43,379 nucleotides of DNA from an uncultured Eggerthellaceae bacterium (GCA_947565915.1 CANOHY010000017.1:1-43379), one strand, 5' to 3'. Counted from the first letter of the stretch, positions 26,358 to 35,175 are shown. A program made the numbers and translations. The notes: generated by a model not told the origin, from the letters alone.

Positions 26358-26384
26358 ACGCAATGGGGTATCTTGCCCATGCGT
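26358..26384. terminator. possible terminator hairpin after the TorD-like gene
   Basis: ACGCAATGGG pairs with CCCATGCGT (one bulged A) around an 8-base loop, 25-50 bases after the stop of the TorD-like gene on the minus strand. There is no clear U-run, so termination strength is uncertain. The rest of the 146-base gap 26263-26408 has only short GCCTTGCA direct repeats. Confidence 0.35.
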
Positions 26385-26408
26385 TCTATTGTAATAGGTC
26401 GTTGAATA

Positions 26409-27059
26409 CTAGCGATAGTATCTCACCGCAGGCACTTCGAGTTCCAGTTGGCTCTCGATGCCCTGCAGAGAAGCAGCGCACAATTGCGCTAAAGCTTGGA
26501 AGAATCCATTCTGCGATTCGCGAACCACCACTTCCAAGAAATGAGGCGCCCAGGTCAGGAAGTGCTCTTGCAAAAAGGCCTCGAGAAGCTCTGGGCGATT
26601 CTCTGCCAGCCACGACATCAAGAAGAGCATGCGACCTATGTGGTCCTCTGGTTCGCGGTCGGCACCTTGCATCGCAATGCCGTTCTCGCGCATCCATCCG
26701 CGCAAATCGAGCGTGCTGGTCCCGAAGATGACTTGGTCCTTGTCGAGATAGACCGACCCCCACGGCGGCGCCGCCTTCGGGGCAGGCCCCACGAACAGCC
26801 GCCGATACTCGCATAGCAGCTCATCGCTGGCAGATTCCCGAATAGCCTTCTGCATGCGCTCGAGCGCCGTGCGCGCTTCCTCACCAGAAGCGAAAGGCCA
26901 AGAGCTTGCGGTTTCCTCAGCATCGAGGTCACCCAAAAGCGCATAGAGGTCGCGATTCCCATCGGAATAGGGTTCGAACTGGAATAGCGCACCGAATACG
27001 TTGCCGATCATGCAAATCGATTCGCGCATGCCATCGTCGAGATTATTAACAACAGCCAT
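26409..27059 (-). CDS. TorD/DmsD-family molybdoenzyme chaperone
   Basis: 216 residues, all-helical by composition. The family hallmark EYRRLFVGPAPKAAPPWGSVY followed by LDKDQVIFG, and the later EDHIGRMLFLMSWL, match TorD/DmsD/NarJ-type chaperones that bind immature molybdopterin enzymes, aid cofactor insertion and hold back Tat export until folding is complete. Gene start at 27059 has only a weak AGG ribosome site. It stands alone, with tRNA-Pro upstream and capA downstream, about 4.7 kb from the DmsA/DmsB-like genes in this window, so its client may be encoded elsewhere. A pair of direct repeats in its upstream region suggests specific regulation. Confidence 0.87.
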   Translation of the reverse strand: MAVVNNLDDGMRESICMIGNVFGALFQFEPYSDGNRDLYALLGDLDAEETASSWPFASGEEARTALERMQKAIRESASDELLCEYRRLFVGPAPKAAPPWGSVYLDKDQVIFGTSTLDLRGWMRENGIAMQGADREPEDHIGRMLFLMSWLAENRPELLEAFLQEHFLTWAPHFLEVVVRESQNGFFQALAQLCAASLQGIESQLELEVPAVRYYR

Positions 27060-27104
27060 GATGCCCGCCTGTCCTCAGCTGTGCCAAATCGAAGTTGACC
27101 ATAA

Positions 27105-27122
27105 TTCGTAGTTTTTTCGTAG
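27105..27122. promoter_or_regulatory. direct repeat, candidate regulator site upstream of the TorD-like gene
   Basis: Two copies of TTCGTAG (27105-27111 and 27116-27122) start exactly 11 bases apart, one helical turn, inside an AT-rich stretch about 46-63 bases before the start codon. Tandem half-sites in helical phase are typical of response-regulator or activator sites. Which regulator would bind is unknown. The 119-base gap between the gene and tRNA-Pro shows no ORF. Confidence 0.35.
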
Positions 27123-27182
27123 TGGAAACCAGATATTACGTATTTGCTAATTAGTAATATCGCTTCTGTACTGGGGTTTTAG

Positions 27183-27259
27183 TGGTCGGGTTGACAGGAT
27201 TTGAACCTGCGACCTCTGCGTCCCGAACGCAGCGCTCTACCAAGCTGAGCCACAACCCG
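27183..27259 (-). tRNA. tRNA-Pro (anticodon CGG)
   Basis: The minus-strand sequence folds as a complete cloverleaf: acceptor CGGGTTG/CAACCCG, anticodon stem CTGCG/CGCAG with loop TTCGGGA (anticodon CGG, reading CCG codons), and T-arm containing GGTTCAAATCC. The discriminator is A and the CCA end is encoded (27183-27185). Length is 77 bases with CCA. No integrase or att-like duplication is seen beside it. Confidence 0.97.
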
Positions 27260-27436
27260 ACACGAAACAGATGCCGTCGAAAACGGCAACCGATATCCTA
27301 GCATAGCCGCTCGATGCGAGGCAACACGCATATTCGCCAACCTTGCCAAGCGCGACAAGAGGCTCGCGAAGAGTCGGCGATGTGCCGCGCTCTCCGCATC
27401 CAAGCCTTCGACATGTCAGCGACCGTGCCCACGCCT

Positions 27437-28216
27437 TTAAGCGATGTTAGCCTTGATGATGTCGCACAGAAACTCGGTTGCACCGTCGCCACATGCCTTG
27501 TCGTAGTACTCGATGAAGCGAGCATCTTTCAGGTATCCTTCGGCCAGCGAAACATGCGCCTCAGGCGAATAGGCTTCATCTCCCCAGTGCACTTTTATCC
27601 ATTGGGCATGCATGCCTGCAACCAAGCGCGACTCTGGAGATGTTGGGTCGCCCGTTGTCATGGCTACTACCAGGTTGTCTTTGATGCGCTGCTCGAGTTC
27701 CTCCTTAGCATCCCATGCCAGCTTGCTCATCTTGAGCATCCGCTCATTGGCTTCGTCGATGGCCTCGTTGCCATAGAGCTCACGGCTCTCTTGGCCGTAC
27801 TCCTCTTCGAAGCGAGCCACAGATTCCTGCTTAATCTGCTCGAACCTCTCTTCGTCACTCATCTTCTCGAATGCCTCCAATCCAGCCACCGCAACCTTGG
27901 CGGCGGCAATTGTTCTGTCCAGTTCCTCCCTTTGTCGACAGAGGGTCTCCAGATGCCCTTGAAGCATGGCCGAGAGGTCGAAGTCGGACTTGTCGAGCGC
28001 TTCCTCAATGGTTTCCAGCGGCACACCGCACGAACGCAGAAGCAGGATATGCTGAAGCCTGTGAACATCTTCGGGCCCATAGCTTCGGTAGCCATTGCCC
28101 GCGCGCGCGGGAACCAGAAGGCCTATCTGGTCGTAGTAACGCAAGGTGCGCGGGCTCACCCCTGCCATATCTGCCAGCTCTTTGGTGGTGTGCCTCTTCT
28201 CCTGGGAAGCGGACAT
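27437..28216 (-). CDS. MerR-family regulator of the TipAL type
   Basis: 259 residues. The N-terminal winged helix has TTKELADMAGVSPRTLRYY followed by DQIGLLVPAR and GYRSYGPEDVHRLQHI, the MerR DNA-binding pattern. A long coiled coil follows (about residues 80-130). The C-terminal TipAS-like domain (about residues 140-255) contains MHAQWIKVHWGDEAYSPE and FIEYYDKACGDGATEFL, a ligand-binding globin-like fold that in Streptomyces TipA traps thiopeptide antibiotics; other members sense different drugs or stresses. The start has GGAGG 5 bases upstream. The promoter directly upstream carries the MerR-type operator, so autoregulation is expected. Its other targets are not evident; the next gene is an NCS1 transporter oriented the same way. 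Confidence 0.92.
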   Translation of the reverse strand: MSASQEKRHTTKELADMAGVSPRTLRYYDQIGLLVPARAGNGYRSYGPEDVHRLQHILLLRSCGVPLETIEEALDKSDFDLSAMLQGHLETLCRQREELDRTIAAAKVAVAGLEAFEKMSDEERFEQIKQESVARFEEEYGQESRELYGNEAIDEANERMLKMSKLAWDAKEELEQRIKDNLVVAMTTGDPTSPESRLVAGMHAQWIKVHWGDEAYSPEAHVSLAEGYLKDARFIEYYDKACGDGATEFLCDIIKANIA

Positions 28217-28262
28217 GCCAACCTCCTCTCACTTCTCAGCGAGTTCTTCGGCATCTGGCAAC

Positions 28263-28293
28263 AAATTAGACGGTTACGCAGCGTAAAGGTCAA
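28263..28293 (-). promoter_or_regulatory. MerR-type promoter with palindromic operator in a 19-bp spacer
   Basis: On the minus strand TTGACC (-35, 28288-28293) and TAATTT (-10, 28263-28268) are separated by 19 bases, the over-long spacing characteristic of MerR-controlled promoters. The perfect palindrome TTACGC-A-GCGTAA (28274-28286) lies within the spacer. The predicted leader to the regulator's ATG is about 40 bases. Confidence 0.8.
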
Positions 28294-28558
28294 GTGATAA
28301 CTGATGAACGTCGCTGGCTTATGGTTCCAAGCTGCTCTGCTTTCCCTGCTGCGTTGCCTCGCACATGACACGCTTTATACTGCGTTGCCCAATACCTGAA
28401 TGCGTTCGAATGCAATCCAGCTTCGTTGGCTTTGCTAGCCACTTTCGGACATGCTACGACCATGACAGATGCGTGGAGCGCATAACCCACACGGATGCGT
28501 ATCGCTCGTCTTGCCCGAACCCTAGAGGTGTCTTAGGACGTCTCTGCAACGAGCAACA
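28294..28558. other. intergenic stretch without a supported gene
   Basis: Between the MerR promoter and the end of the NCS1 transporter gene I find no convincing ORF with a ribosome site and no clear terminator. An 83-codon plus-strand frame (28365-28616) runs into the end of the transporter gene and has no family features. Confidence 0.4.
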
Positions 28559-30037
28559 CTATCCAATCTGGCCAGCGCGCACCTTCTCACGCAAAGCCCA
28601 ACTAATAGCTATGTAAATCACCATGGTGAGCGGCGCCACCACCAGGAACGGCACAGCCACGATGCCCGTGGCATAGAGCACGCTGCCAACGATTGTCACC
28701 ACGGCGATGGTCCCCACACCGCGCCAATGCACGGATTTCTCAGGTTTGGCCATATCGATGCCCTGAGAACCAATGCCCATTCTGCCGCGCACGATGTAGT
28801 AATCGGTGATGAGCAGCATGCACCATGACGAAGTGAGAATAGACCCGTAGCTCATGAACGCATTGACTTGTTCCAGAATGTTGCCGAGTATGAATGCCAA
28901 TCCTATGGCATTGGCCCCTATAACCGCTACAACCCAGGAAATGGAACGGCCAGTGAGCGAATGAACGAGGTTCGATACTGCATTCGCGCCTCCAATGGAA
29001 TTGGACGTTTCGACCTTCATCTGCGAAAGGCAGATGATCGCAAGGCCAATGCCTCCAGCAGCAAGCACGAGAGATACGCCAGGATTGGTCACCGCTGCAT
29101 TGGCTGCAAGCGTTGGACCCATTCCCTGAGCAGTGAAGTACTCTACGGACTTCTCGAACCCGTAGTAGACGATAAGCGCGCCGAAAACGTAGGTTATGAT
29201 GGCAAACAGGCTTCCCGTAAGCGAGATGGGTACCAAGTCCCGCTCCTTACGGGCGAAGCGCGTGAAATCAGCGGCGAAGAGCGCGAGCAAACCGCTTGTC
29301 ATGATGGCATAGTTGACTGAATAGGAAAAGCCCTTGAGAGGTTCCACGCCAGGAATGAGTATGCCATGAGTAGCTGCATCGACTAGCTGCCCTTCAGAAG
29401 CTATGAGGTACACCACGTATCCCATGACGCAGAACAGCGCGATGACGAACAAGGCGTTCATGCGAGCAATGACCTTAGTGCCGAATAGCGCCATGACGAC
29501 CCAGACGCACGAAATCCCGATGAACAGTGCCCAACGGACCCATTCCCCTTCCCAACCGAAAGCGAACAGGATTGCATTTCCCAGCTGCACCGTGCCCACG
29601 GCGAGCACGCCAACGAGCACGAAAATCCAAATGAGAGAGCCGACAGCTGAGCCCTTCTTACCGAAGATGTAGTAACGTGAAACCACGTTGTTGGGCAAAC
29701 CCTCCCGAAAGCAGATGCGTCCCACAAGCCAGGTAAGCACGAATGAGAGGGTAAAGGTGATGGCAACGGTTACGCCACCCATCTGGCAGCCTGCATAGAA
29801 AGCCACTATGCCGCCACCCATGAGCTTCGATAGGCTGGAGACCACACCCGAAAGAATGGCTGCGATATCCGGCCACGCAAGGCGCTCCGACTGCGGAACG
29901 CGCTCGAAGAGCGACACTTGGCTCGTGGCACTGCCCTTCTTCTTTGGTCGCCGCGTCCTCGACGGCGCGCGCCCTCGCGACTCGCTTGCCAACTCCGGCG
30001 CAGACTTGCCCTTCACCTTGGATTTGTTGGTATCCAT
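28559..30037 (-). CDS. NCS1-family permease (cytosine/purine permease type)
   Basis: 492 residues with about 12 hydrophobic segments. A 45-residue basic, Ser/Lys-rich cytoplasmic start (TRRPKKKGSATSQ) precedes the first conserved segment ERLAWPDIAAILSGVVSS. CodB-like features include GGGIVAFYAGCQMGG, the FAADFTRFAR loop between helices, and a late SYGSILTSSWCMLLITDYYIVRG. The NCS1 family takes up nucleobases or related compounds (cytosine, allantoin, thiamine precursors) with protons or sodium. No deaminase or nucleobase catabolic gene is adjacent, so the substrate is open. The ribosome site before the start at 30037 is weak. Confidence 0.88.
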   Translation of the reverse strand: MDTNKSKVKGKSAPELASESRGRAPSRTRRPKKKGSATSQVSLFERVPQSERLAWPDIAAILSGVVSSLSKLMGGGIVAFYAGCQMGGVTVAITFTLSFVLTWLVGRICFREGLPNNVVSRYYIFGKKGSAVGSLIWIFVLVGVLAVGTVQLGNAILFAFGWEGEWVRWALFIGISCVWVVMALFGTKVIARMNALFVIALFCVMGYVVYLIASEGQLVDAATHGILIPGVEPLKGFSYSVNYAIMTSGLLALFAADFTRFARKERDLVPISLTGSLFAIITYVFGALIVYYGFEKSVEYFTAQGMGPTLAANAAVTNPGVSLVLAAGGIGLAIICLSQMKVETSNSIGGANAVSNLVHSLTGRSISWVVAVIGANAIGLAFILGNILEQVNAFMSYGSILTSSWCMLLITDYYIVRGRMGIGSQGIDMAKPEKSVHWRGVGTIAVVTIVGSVLYATGIVAVPFLVVAPLTMVIYIAISWALREKVRAGQIG

Positions 30038-30217
30038 AAGTAGGTGCCCTTTCCCTCTCGCCCTTTACGACCCTTCCCTTCCCAAAGCCTCTCGCAGATT
30101 TGAGGGACTCTGGGAAGAGAGCTGTCAATAACCCAGCATCCTGCTAGCTGACAGCAGGAAGGCGCATGCATCTCCCACTTGAACATCCAACAAGGCATTC
30201 GAAAGACCTAGTGGGGT

Positions 30218-30243
30218 GGCAGGGGCTTGGGCGAGCCCCTGCC
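30218..30243. terminator. strong GC-rich hairpin after the GntP-family gene
   Basis: A perfect 10-bp stem, GGCAGGGGCT with its exact complement around a 6-base loop, lies about 56-81 bases after the stop of the GntP-family gene. There is no U-run on either side, so it may act as a terminator with help or as a 3' stabiliser. A second small hairpin (CCTGCT/AGCAGG) lies near 30138-30156. The 261-base gap 30038-30298 contains no gene I can support. Confidence 0.5.
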
Positions 30244-30298
30244 CAAGAAGAAGGAGGGACGCGCCAAGACGACACGCCCCGAAGGCATTGGCAAAGGT

Positions 30299-31618
30299 TT
30301 AGACGATACCCACATTCGCCATGATGATCATGACCACAAGAGCGCACATGCCTGCGCCGATGGAGATGGCAGCGATGTGCTTGTAGGAGTTCTTGTGGTT
30401 CAGGCCCATGGCAGCCAGCATGCCGAACATTGCACCCGAGTTCGGCAGGGCGCCACCGATGGTCGCAGACGTGGCGATGATCTTAGCCAGAGCAGCAGGG
30501 TCGACGCCCGTAGCCAAGTACGGAGCCAGGAAGTTCTGGGAGATGATGCCAACAGCACCCGAGCCAGAGCCCATGATGCCGCCAAGAGCGGCAGCCATGG
30601 TGGCAGCCGACACGTAAGTGCCACCGGGCATGTTGAAGATGGCCTCGTAGATCACCGTGAAGCCCACCGAGGCAGCAGCTACGGTGCCAACGCCCACGGC
30701 AGCAGAGGTGAACACAGCTGGGCCCACGCCAGCAACGGCGCCCTTGCCGAGCGTATCGCGCATGGAGGGTACATACTTGAAGAAGCAAACGATAGAGGCG
30801 ATGATGCCGCACACCATACCGATGTACACGACGTTCTTCATACCCGTGGCAGAAAGGCCAATGATAACAGCGATCAGGATGACCAGAGGCAGAACAGCCA
30901 AGCCAACCGGCGGGATGTTCTTGTCTTCCTCGACTTCGATATCGTCGGCAGTGGCCTCGAAATGCTCACCCTTGGCCTCAGCGCGCTTCAACGCGAACTT
31001 GATGTATATGCAGCTCACCACGATGGCGATGATGGAGCCCACGATGCCCATGATGGGGGCCGCGGTCAGCGACACGCCGCAGCCATTGGCGGCATTGATC
31101 CAGGCAATAGCCGGCACACCGGGAATCATAGCCATGGTGAACGAGCAAGCACCCAGCGTCCAAGCGGCACAGAACAGATGCCACGGGATGTTGCACTCGC
31201 GGAACATCGGGCGTGCTAGCGGGATGAGGGCGAACATGGCCACGAACATCGAGATGCCAGCATAGGTGAGCAAAGCTCCCACGGCAGAGATACCTAGAAG
31301 CACGAAGTACGGGCTCTTTGTGCCCACCTTGCTCATGATAGCCTGCGCGATAGTCTTCGCAGCGCCGGATTTATCCATGAACTCGCCCATGATGGCGCCG
31401 CCCATGAAGATGAGCAGGTTCCCGCGGATGAATCCCGCAAGACCTGTAACGTAAGACGACTCGGTGCCAACCATGGAGCTCATGATGTCCATGCCGTTGG
31501 TCAACGCGATGACGATTGCGGTCACGATGGACGTGATGAGCACGTTCCACCCCTTCATGGCCGCGATCACGAAGAAGACGAGACCGGCGACGATGCCGAT
31601 CACTCCGATCCACTCCAT
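30299..31618 (-). CDS. GntP-family H+ symporter
   Basis: 439 residues, a polytopic membrane protein of about 12 segments. It begins MEWIGVIGIVAGLVFFVIAA and has GGAIMGEFMDKSGAAKTIA in the first third and SATIGGALPNSGAMFGML near the end, both characteristic of the GntP family (gluconate and related hydroxy- or dicarboxylate permeases). A central charged cytoplasmic loop (FEATADDIEVEEDKN) divides the halves. The start at 31618 has GGGGA 5 bases upstream. It lies 139 bases after the DmsB-like gene in the same direction, separated by a perfect hairpin, so it may be partly coexpressed and could bring in the substrate of the molybdenum enzyme. That link is inference from position. Confidence 0.85.
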   Translation of the reverse strand: MEWIGVIGIVAGLVFFVIAAMKGWNVLITSIVTAIVIALTNGMDIMSSMVGTESSYVTGLAGFIRGNLLIFMGGAIMGEFMDKSGAAKTIAQAIMSKVGTKSPYFVLLGISAVGALLTYAGISMFVAMFALIPLARPMFRECNIPWHLFCAAWTLGACSFTMAMIPGVPAIAWINAANGCGVSLTAAPIMGIVGSIIAIVVSCIYIKFALKRAEAKGEHFEATADDIEVEEDKNIPPVGLAVLPLVILIAVIIGLSATGMKNVVYIGMVCGIIASIVCFFKYVPSMRDTLGKGAVAGVGPAVFTSAAVGVGTVAAASVGFTVIYEAIFNMPGGTYVSAATMAAALGGIMGSGSGAVGIISQNFLAPYLATGVDPAALAKIIATSATIGGALPNSGAMFGMLAAMGLNHKNSYKHIAAISIGAGMCALVVMIIMANVGIV

Positions 31619-31706
31619 TTGCTTCCCCTTTCCTTGGGTTCCTCGTATGCCCGAAACCCGTCAGCAGCACCTCATGCGCAGGGCTTCGAGCTCACACCCG
31701 AGATCT

Positions 31707-31730
31707 GGGCGCTTCATCTATGAAGCGCCC
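31707..31730. terminator. perfect hairpin between the DmsB-like and GntP-family genes
   Basis: GGGCGCTTCA pairs exactly with TGAAGCGCCC around the loop TCTA, 27-50 bases after the DmsB-like stop. No U-run follows on the minus strand. It probably attenuates or ends the dmsA-dmsB message and lets the permease be expressed at a different level. Confidence 0.5.
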
Positions 31731-31757
31731 ATCCCGGAATCCACGATGGCAAGTCGA

Positions 31758-32501
31758 TTAAGCCATGTCGTTGCGCGTGGCACGCATGAGTTCCTCATTC
31801 GAGCGATGCTTCATTTTCAGGCCATTGCGCCCGATGGTTCCCTCATCGAAAGAGGCAAGATCCTCTTCGCTCTCGAACATGGTTCCCAAATCGCCGCGCT
31901 GCTGGTTGAGGGCTATAGCCTCTTCGACGTTGTAAGGCACAAGCTGCTTCTTCTCGCGCGGGTTCCATATGAGAAACGCTGGCTTGGTAATCTCCGGTGA
32001 GGGCATGCCCTCGCAATAGCGCACGTCGCCATACTTCTCGATGAGCTCGTCGAGCGGCCCGAAATCGAACGCGCGCAAGGGACAGGCCATGGTGCAGGCA
32101 GGCTGCAGCCCCTCGGCCAGGCGATCGACGCACATGGTGCACTTGCTCATCTTGCAATCCGGCTCGTTGGTTGCGAACTTGGGTGCACCATAAGGGCAGG
32201 CCTCGTAGCACTTGCGGCAGCCGATGCACTTATCCTGGTCCACTAGCACCGCACCGTACTCATCCTCCTTATACAGGGCACCGCTCTCGCAAACAGCCAC
32301 ACAAGCAGGGTTCTCGCAATGGGCGCAGTTGAAGGCAAGCGAGTGCAGGCGCAGGTTCGGGAACGTGCCGCTTTCCCACTCGTAAACCGTCATCCACTTC
32401 TCCGCGCCTGGCTCGATCTCGTTCCAATCCTTGCAGGCGATGCTGCACGCCTGGCAGGCATAGCAGCGGTTCATGTCGAAAAAGAATCCGTATTGGGTCA
32501 T
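31758..32501 (-). CDS. DmsB-like 4Fe-4S ferredoxin subunit of a molybdenum oxidoreductase
   Basis: 247 residues. Four cysteine groups are visible: CYACQACSIAC, CAHCENPACVAVC, CIGCRKCYEAC and the CTMC...CTMAC set, enough for four [4Fe-4S] clusters as in DmsB and NrfC-like subunits. There is no signal sequence, as is normal for this subunit. The C-terminal 90 residues (from about PSPEITKPAFLIW) are polar and family-specific. It carries electrons to the molybdopterin subunit, whose gene ends 25 bases upstream. The start at 32501 has AGGAGG 4 bases upstream. No membrane anchor gene (DmsC or NrfD type) follows, which is unusual for a respiratory DmsAB pair. Confidence 0.93.
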   Translation of the reverse strand: MTQYGFFFDMNRCYACQACSIACKDWNEIEPGAEKWMTVYEWESGTFPNLRLHSLAFNCAHCENPACVAVCESGALYKEDEYGAVLVDQDKCIGCRKCYEACPYGAPKFATNEPDCKMSKCTMCVDRLAEGLQPACTMACPLRAFDFGPLDELIEKYGDVRYCEGMPSPEITKPAFLIWNPREKKQLVPYNVEEAIALNQQRGDLGTMFESEEDLASFDEGTIGRNGLKMKHRSNEELMRATRNDMA

Positions 32502-32526
32502 GGTTCCTCCTCTCAGGTGCGGTCGG

Positions 32527-35175
32527 TTAGTCGTTGTCGGAAGCAGCAGCCTCGAGGGCTACAGCTGCCGCATCGCGTGCGCCATCTTCTCGTGCCAGCC
32601 GATCGCGGCACTGCACGGCAACCATGGCACCTCGTGCGCCTCCGCGCTCAGCCTCGTTGCCATAGCCTTCGGCATCGCCATCGGCAACCTTCTCCACCTC
32701 GACCAAACCGGCGATGATGAGCGCACCAAGGATGTGGGGCAAATGGCCATCATCCAGCAGGATGTTGGGCGTACCGCGCATGTCCTGGCCGAACACGTTC
32801 ATCTCGGAAGCTTCGCCATTGGTTTGGTACCAGCCGCCATGGTGCACTGCCGCAGTGCCGGGCATGCACCGATTGGTCACATAAGCGGTGAGCAGAGCTT
32901 CGCCGCGGTCGGAGTAGACGCGACACAGGTCGCCATCCTTGATGCCGCGCGCCTTGGCATCAACGCCCGAAATCCACACCGCATGGCGATAGACGTCTTC
33001 GCGCATGAAGGGGTTGTTGTCGTTGGATGAGTGCTGACGATACACCGAAACAGGGGTAACGAGCGACAGCGGGTAATCCTTCACCTTCGGATTGTAGAAG
33101 CCATCGTTGGAAGCGCTTCCGATATCCCCCTCCACATAGCTTGGGCTCCAGACCGGCATGGGGTCGATGTGTCCACGCCAGCGGCTTTCGGTCATGTCGT
33201 GCGTCTTCACGAAGTTCGATGAGAACTCGATCTTCTTCGTAGGCGTGTTGAATGGGCTCTGATCGACATCCATGGCCGACTTGAACGGGTAGTAGGGCTC
33301 GTAGATCTCGGTGCGCACGACGGGATTGGCATTGAACTCCTCCCAAGTTGGACGATGGTCGTAGCCAAGATAGGTCATATAGGTCTCGTTGCTCGCCCAC
33401 TCCTCGAAAGCCTCCTTGTAGATGGCCTCCTGAGCATCGACCCAGTCCTCGAGCGCGACATCCTTCATGCGGGGGTTGTAGCCTTCGACCACCTCATCGC
33501 CCAAACGCTTGGCGATCTGAGTCCACACCCATTCCTTGGAGCGAACTTCGCCTGGGAAATCAAGTCCACGAGCACAGAACGTGAAGTAGTTGCGCATGCC
33601 ATTGGGGCCGCTCACGAAACGCTGATGGCCATACATGTACTCGTCCATGCCCTCGAATTGCCATACAGGCGCAGGCAGGATGATGTCGCAAAGCTCGGCT
33701 GTGGGTTGGTTCACATGCCATTGGAAGCCCCAGTTGAACTCGGTGTTCGCCATGCCAGCGAAGCGCTTGTTCACGTTGGAGTGGTTATTGCCGTAGTTGT
33801 TCTCGAAGATGATCATCTTGATGTTCGGCAACGGGCAGTCGTTGCTGGGGCTGCCGATGAGGTGGCGGAACTCCGACTCGCTTATCTTGCCCGACCAGTA
33901 GTCGTCTTGGCGAGCAAGGATCTCGGTGAGGCAATTGTTGTTGAAAAGCACGGGAACCTGATAATCGCCCGGATCGCGCTGCCAGTTGGCGTAAGGGGTG
34001 TTGATACGGCCCGGAGTAGGCAGGCATGCACCCGACTCGCACCCACCATGGCAAGCGATGTTTCCAGTCATAGCCTGCAGCAGCATGGAGGCCGAAGCAG
34101 AGTAGTCGCCCATATGGCGCTTGGCGCAAGAGTAGAAGTACTGCAGATGAACCGGCTTCTCGGTTCCATACAAGCGCGCGAATTCGCGAATGGTCTCTGC
34201 AGGCACCGCCGTGATGGGAGCCGCCCATTCGGGAGTCTTCTTGATGCCGTCGTCGCCTTCGCCCATAACATAGGCGCGCCACTCCTCGAAGCCTTCTTTG
34301 TCAACCCACTCGTCCACGAACTCGTGGTCGATCATGTCCTCTTCGAAGAGCACTTGGGCAACGGCAAGCATCATGGCTAGGTCGGTACCAGGGCGAATCG
34401 GAATCCACTGGTCGGCAAGAATCTCGGCAGACTGGGTATAGCGCGGATCGATGACGATAGTCTTCAAACCGTATTCGTGAGCCAGCTGCATGTAATAGGA
34501 CGTCGGGCCAAACCAAGCAACCACCGGGTCCATTCCCCACATCACGAAGAGCTTGGAGTTGAACAGGTCGGGAGCTTCGAAGCCCGGCAGCGCATTCTGC
34601 AGCCCGCGCGTGACCTTGGTAAGGTCCACACCCAGATGCAGCATCTCGCCAGCAGCGTGACCCGAGGTGGAATGCTCGCCCCAGGCACCAAAGCCCGCCT
34701 CCCACCAAGGGGCCAGCGGGAAACCGTTCTTCTCGAAGCTCGGATACTGAGAATGGAAGATACCGTAAGGGCCATACTTGGCCTTGATCTCCTTCATCTT
34801 CTCAGCGATGGTATCCAGAGCCTCCTCCCAGCTGATCTGGACGAAATAGCCTTGGCCTGGGCCTTTCTTGCCAACGCGCTTCATGGGATGCAACAAGCGC
34901 GTTTCGGCATGCAGCTCCTTCTTCCAGGAATGACCCATGGCACAGGGGCGCATCTGAACATTGCCCTTCCACGTGTTCTCCCAACCGCAATCCTCACGGG
35001 AGTCATTGGGATTCACGGAATCGTCCGGCTCGATGGCGATGATCTTCCCATCCTTCTCGTGGCACTTCAGCACGCAGGCCGAGTCCCAGCAACCATTAGC
35101 TGGGCAGGACGTGTAGAAGATGCGCTCGCCCTCGCGACGCTTCTTGCTCGTCTCGATGATTCCTTGCTTGTCCAT
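32527..35175 (-). CDS. molybdopterin-dependent oxidoreductase, DMSO reductase family, no Tat signal
   Basis: 882 residues. An N-terminal [4Fe-4S] cluster region shows C24, C29, C34 and C38 with a later Cys in RPCAMGHSW, then WEEALDTIAEKMKEIK, VIDPRYTQSAEILADQW, IPIRPGTDLAMMLAVA and the C-terminal GIKDGDLCRVYSDRGEALL, all typical of bis-MGD enzymes. The Mo ligand is probably the Ser region of EHSTSGHAAG (inferred). The start (AGGAGG 5 bases upstream) is firm, and the N-terminus has no hydrophobic or twin-arginine signal, so the enzyme should be cytoplasmic. Blocks near FEEWRAYVMGEGDDG and after DAKARGIKDGD recall the two-subunit pyrogallol-phloroglucinol transhydroxylase and the catechol dehydroxylases of gut Coriobacteriia. 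The last 50 residues are a low-complexity Ala/Arg/Glu/Asp tail. The substrate is unknown. Confidence 0.92.
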   Translation of the reverse strand: MDKQGIIETSKKRREGERIFYTSCPANGCWDSACVLKCHEKDGKIIAIEPDDSVNPNDSREDCGWENTWKGNVQMRPCAMGHSWKKELHAETRLLHPMKRVGKKGPGQGYFVQISWEEALDTIAEKMKEIKAKYGPYGIFHSQYPSFEKNGFPLAPWWEAGFGAWGEHSTSGHAAGEMLHLGVDLTKVTRGLQNALPGFEAPDLFNSKLFVMWGMDPVVAWFGPTSYYMQLAHEYGLKTIVIDPRYTQSAEILADQWIPIRPGTDLAMMLAVAQVLFEEDMIDHEFVDEWVDKEGFEEWRAYVMGEGDDGIKKTPEWAAPITAVPAETIREFARLYGTEKPVHLQYFYSCAKRHMGDYSASASMLLQAMTGNIACHGGCESGACLPTPGRINTPYANWQRDPGDYQVPVLFNNNCLTEILARQDDYWSGKISESEFRHLIGSPSNDCPLPNIKMIIFENNYGNNHSNVNKRFAGMANTEFNWGFQWHVNQPTAELCDIILPAPVWQFEGMDEYMYGHQRFVSGPNGMRNYFTFCARGLDFPGEVRSKEWVWTQIAKRLGDEVVEGYNPRMKDVALEDWVDAQEAIYKEAFEEWASNETYMTYLGYDHRPTWEEFNANPVVRTEIYEPYYPFKSAMDVDQSPFNTPTKKIEFSSNFVKTHDMTESRWRGHIDPMPVWSPSYVEGDIGSASNDGFYNPKVKDYPLSLVTPVSVYRQHSSNDNNPFMREDVYRHAVWISGVDAKARGIKDGDLCRVYSDRGEALLTAYVTNRCMPGTAAVHHGGWYQTNGEASEMNVFGQDMRGTPNILLDDGHLPHILGALIIAGLVEVEKVADGDAEGYGNEAERGGARGAMVAVQCRDRLAREDGARDAAAVALEAAASDND

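Noticed and set aside
27183..27259. tRNA-Pro as an integration site of a mobile element
   Set aside because: No integrase, no direct repeat of the tRNA 3' end, and both flanks hold ordinary chromosomal genes.
28365..28616. 83-codon plus-strand frame in the MerR-permease gap
   Set aside because: It overlaps the 3' end of the permease gene, has no convincing ribosome site and no family features.
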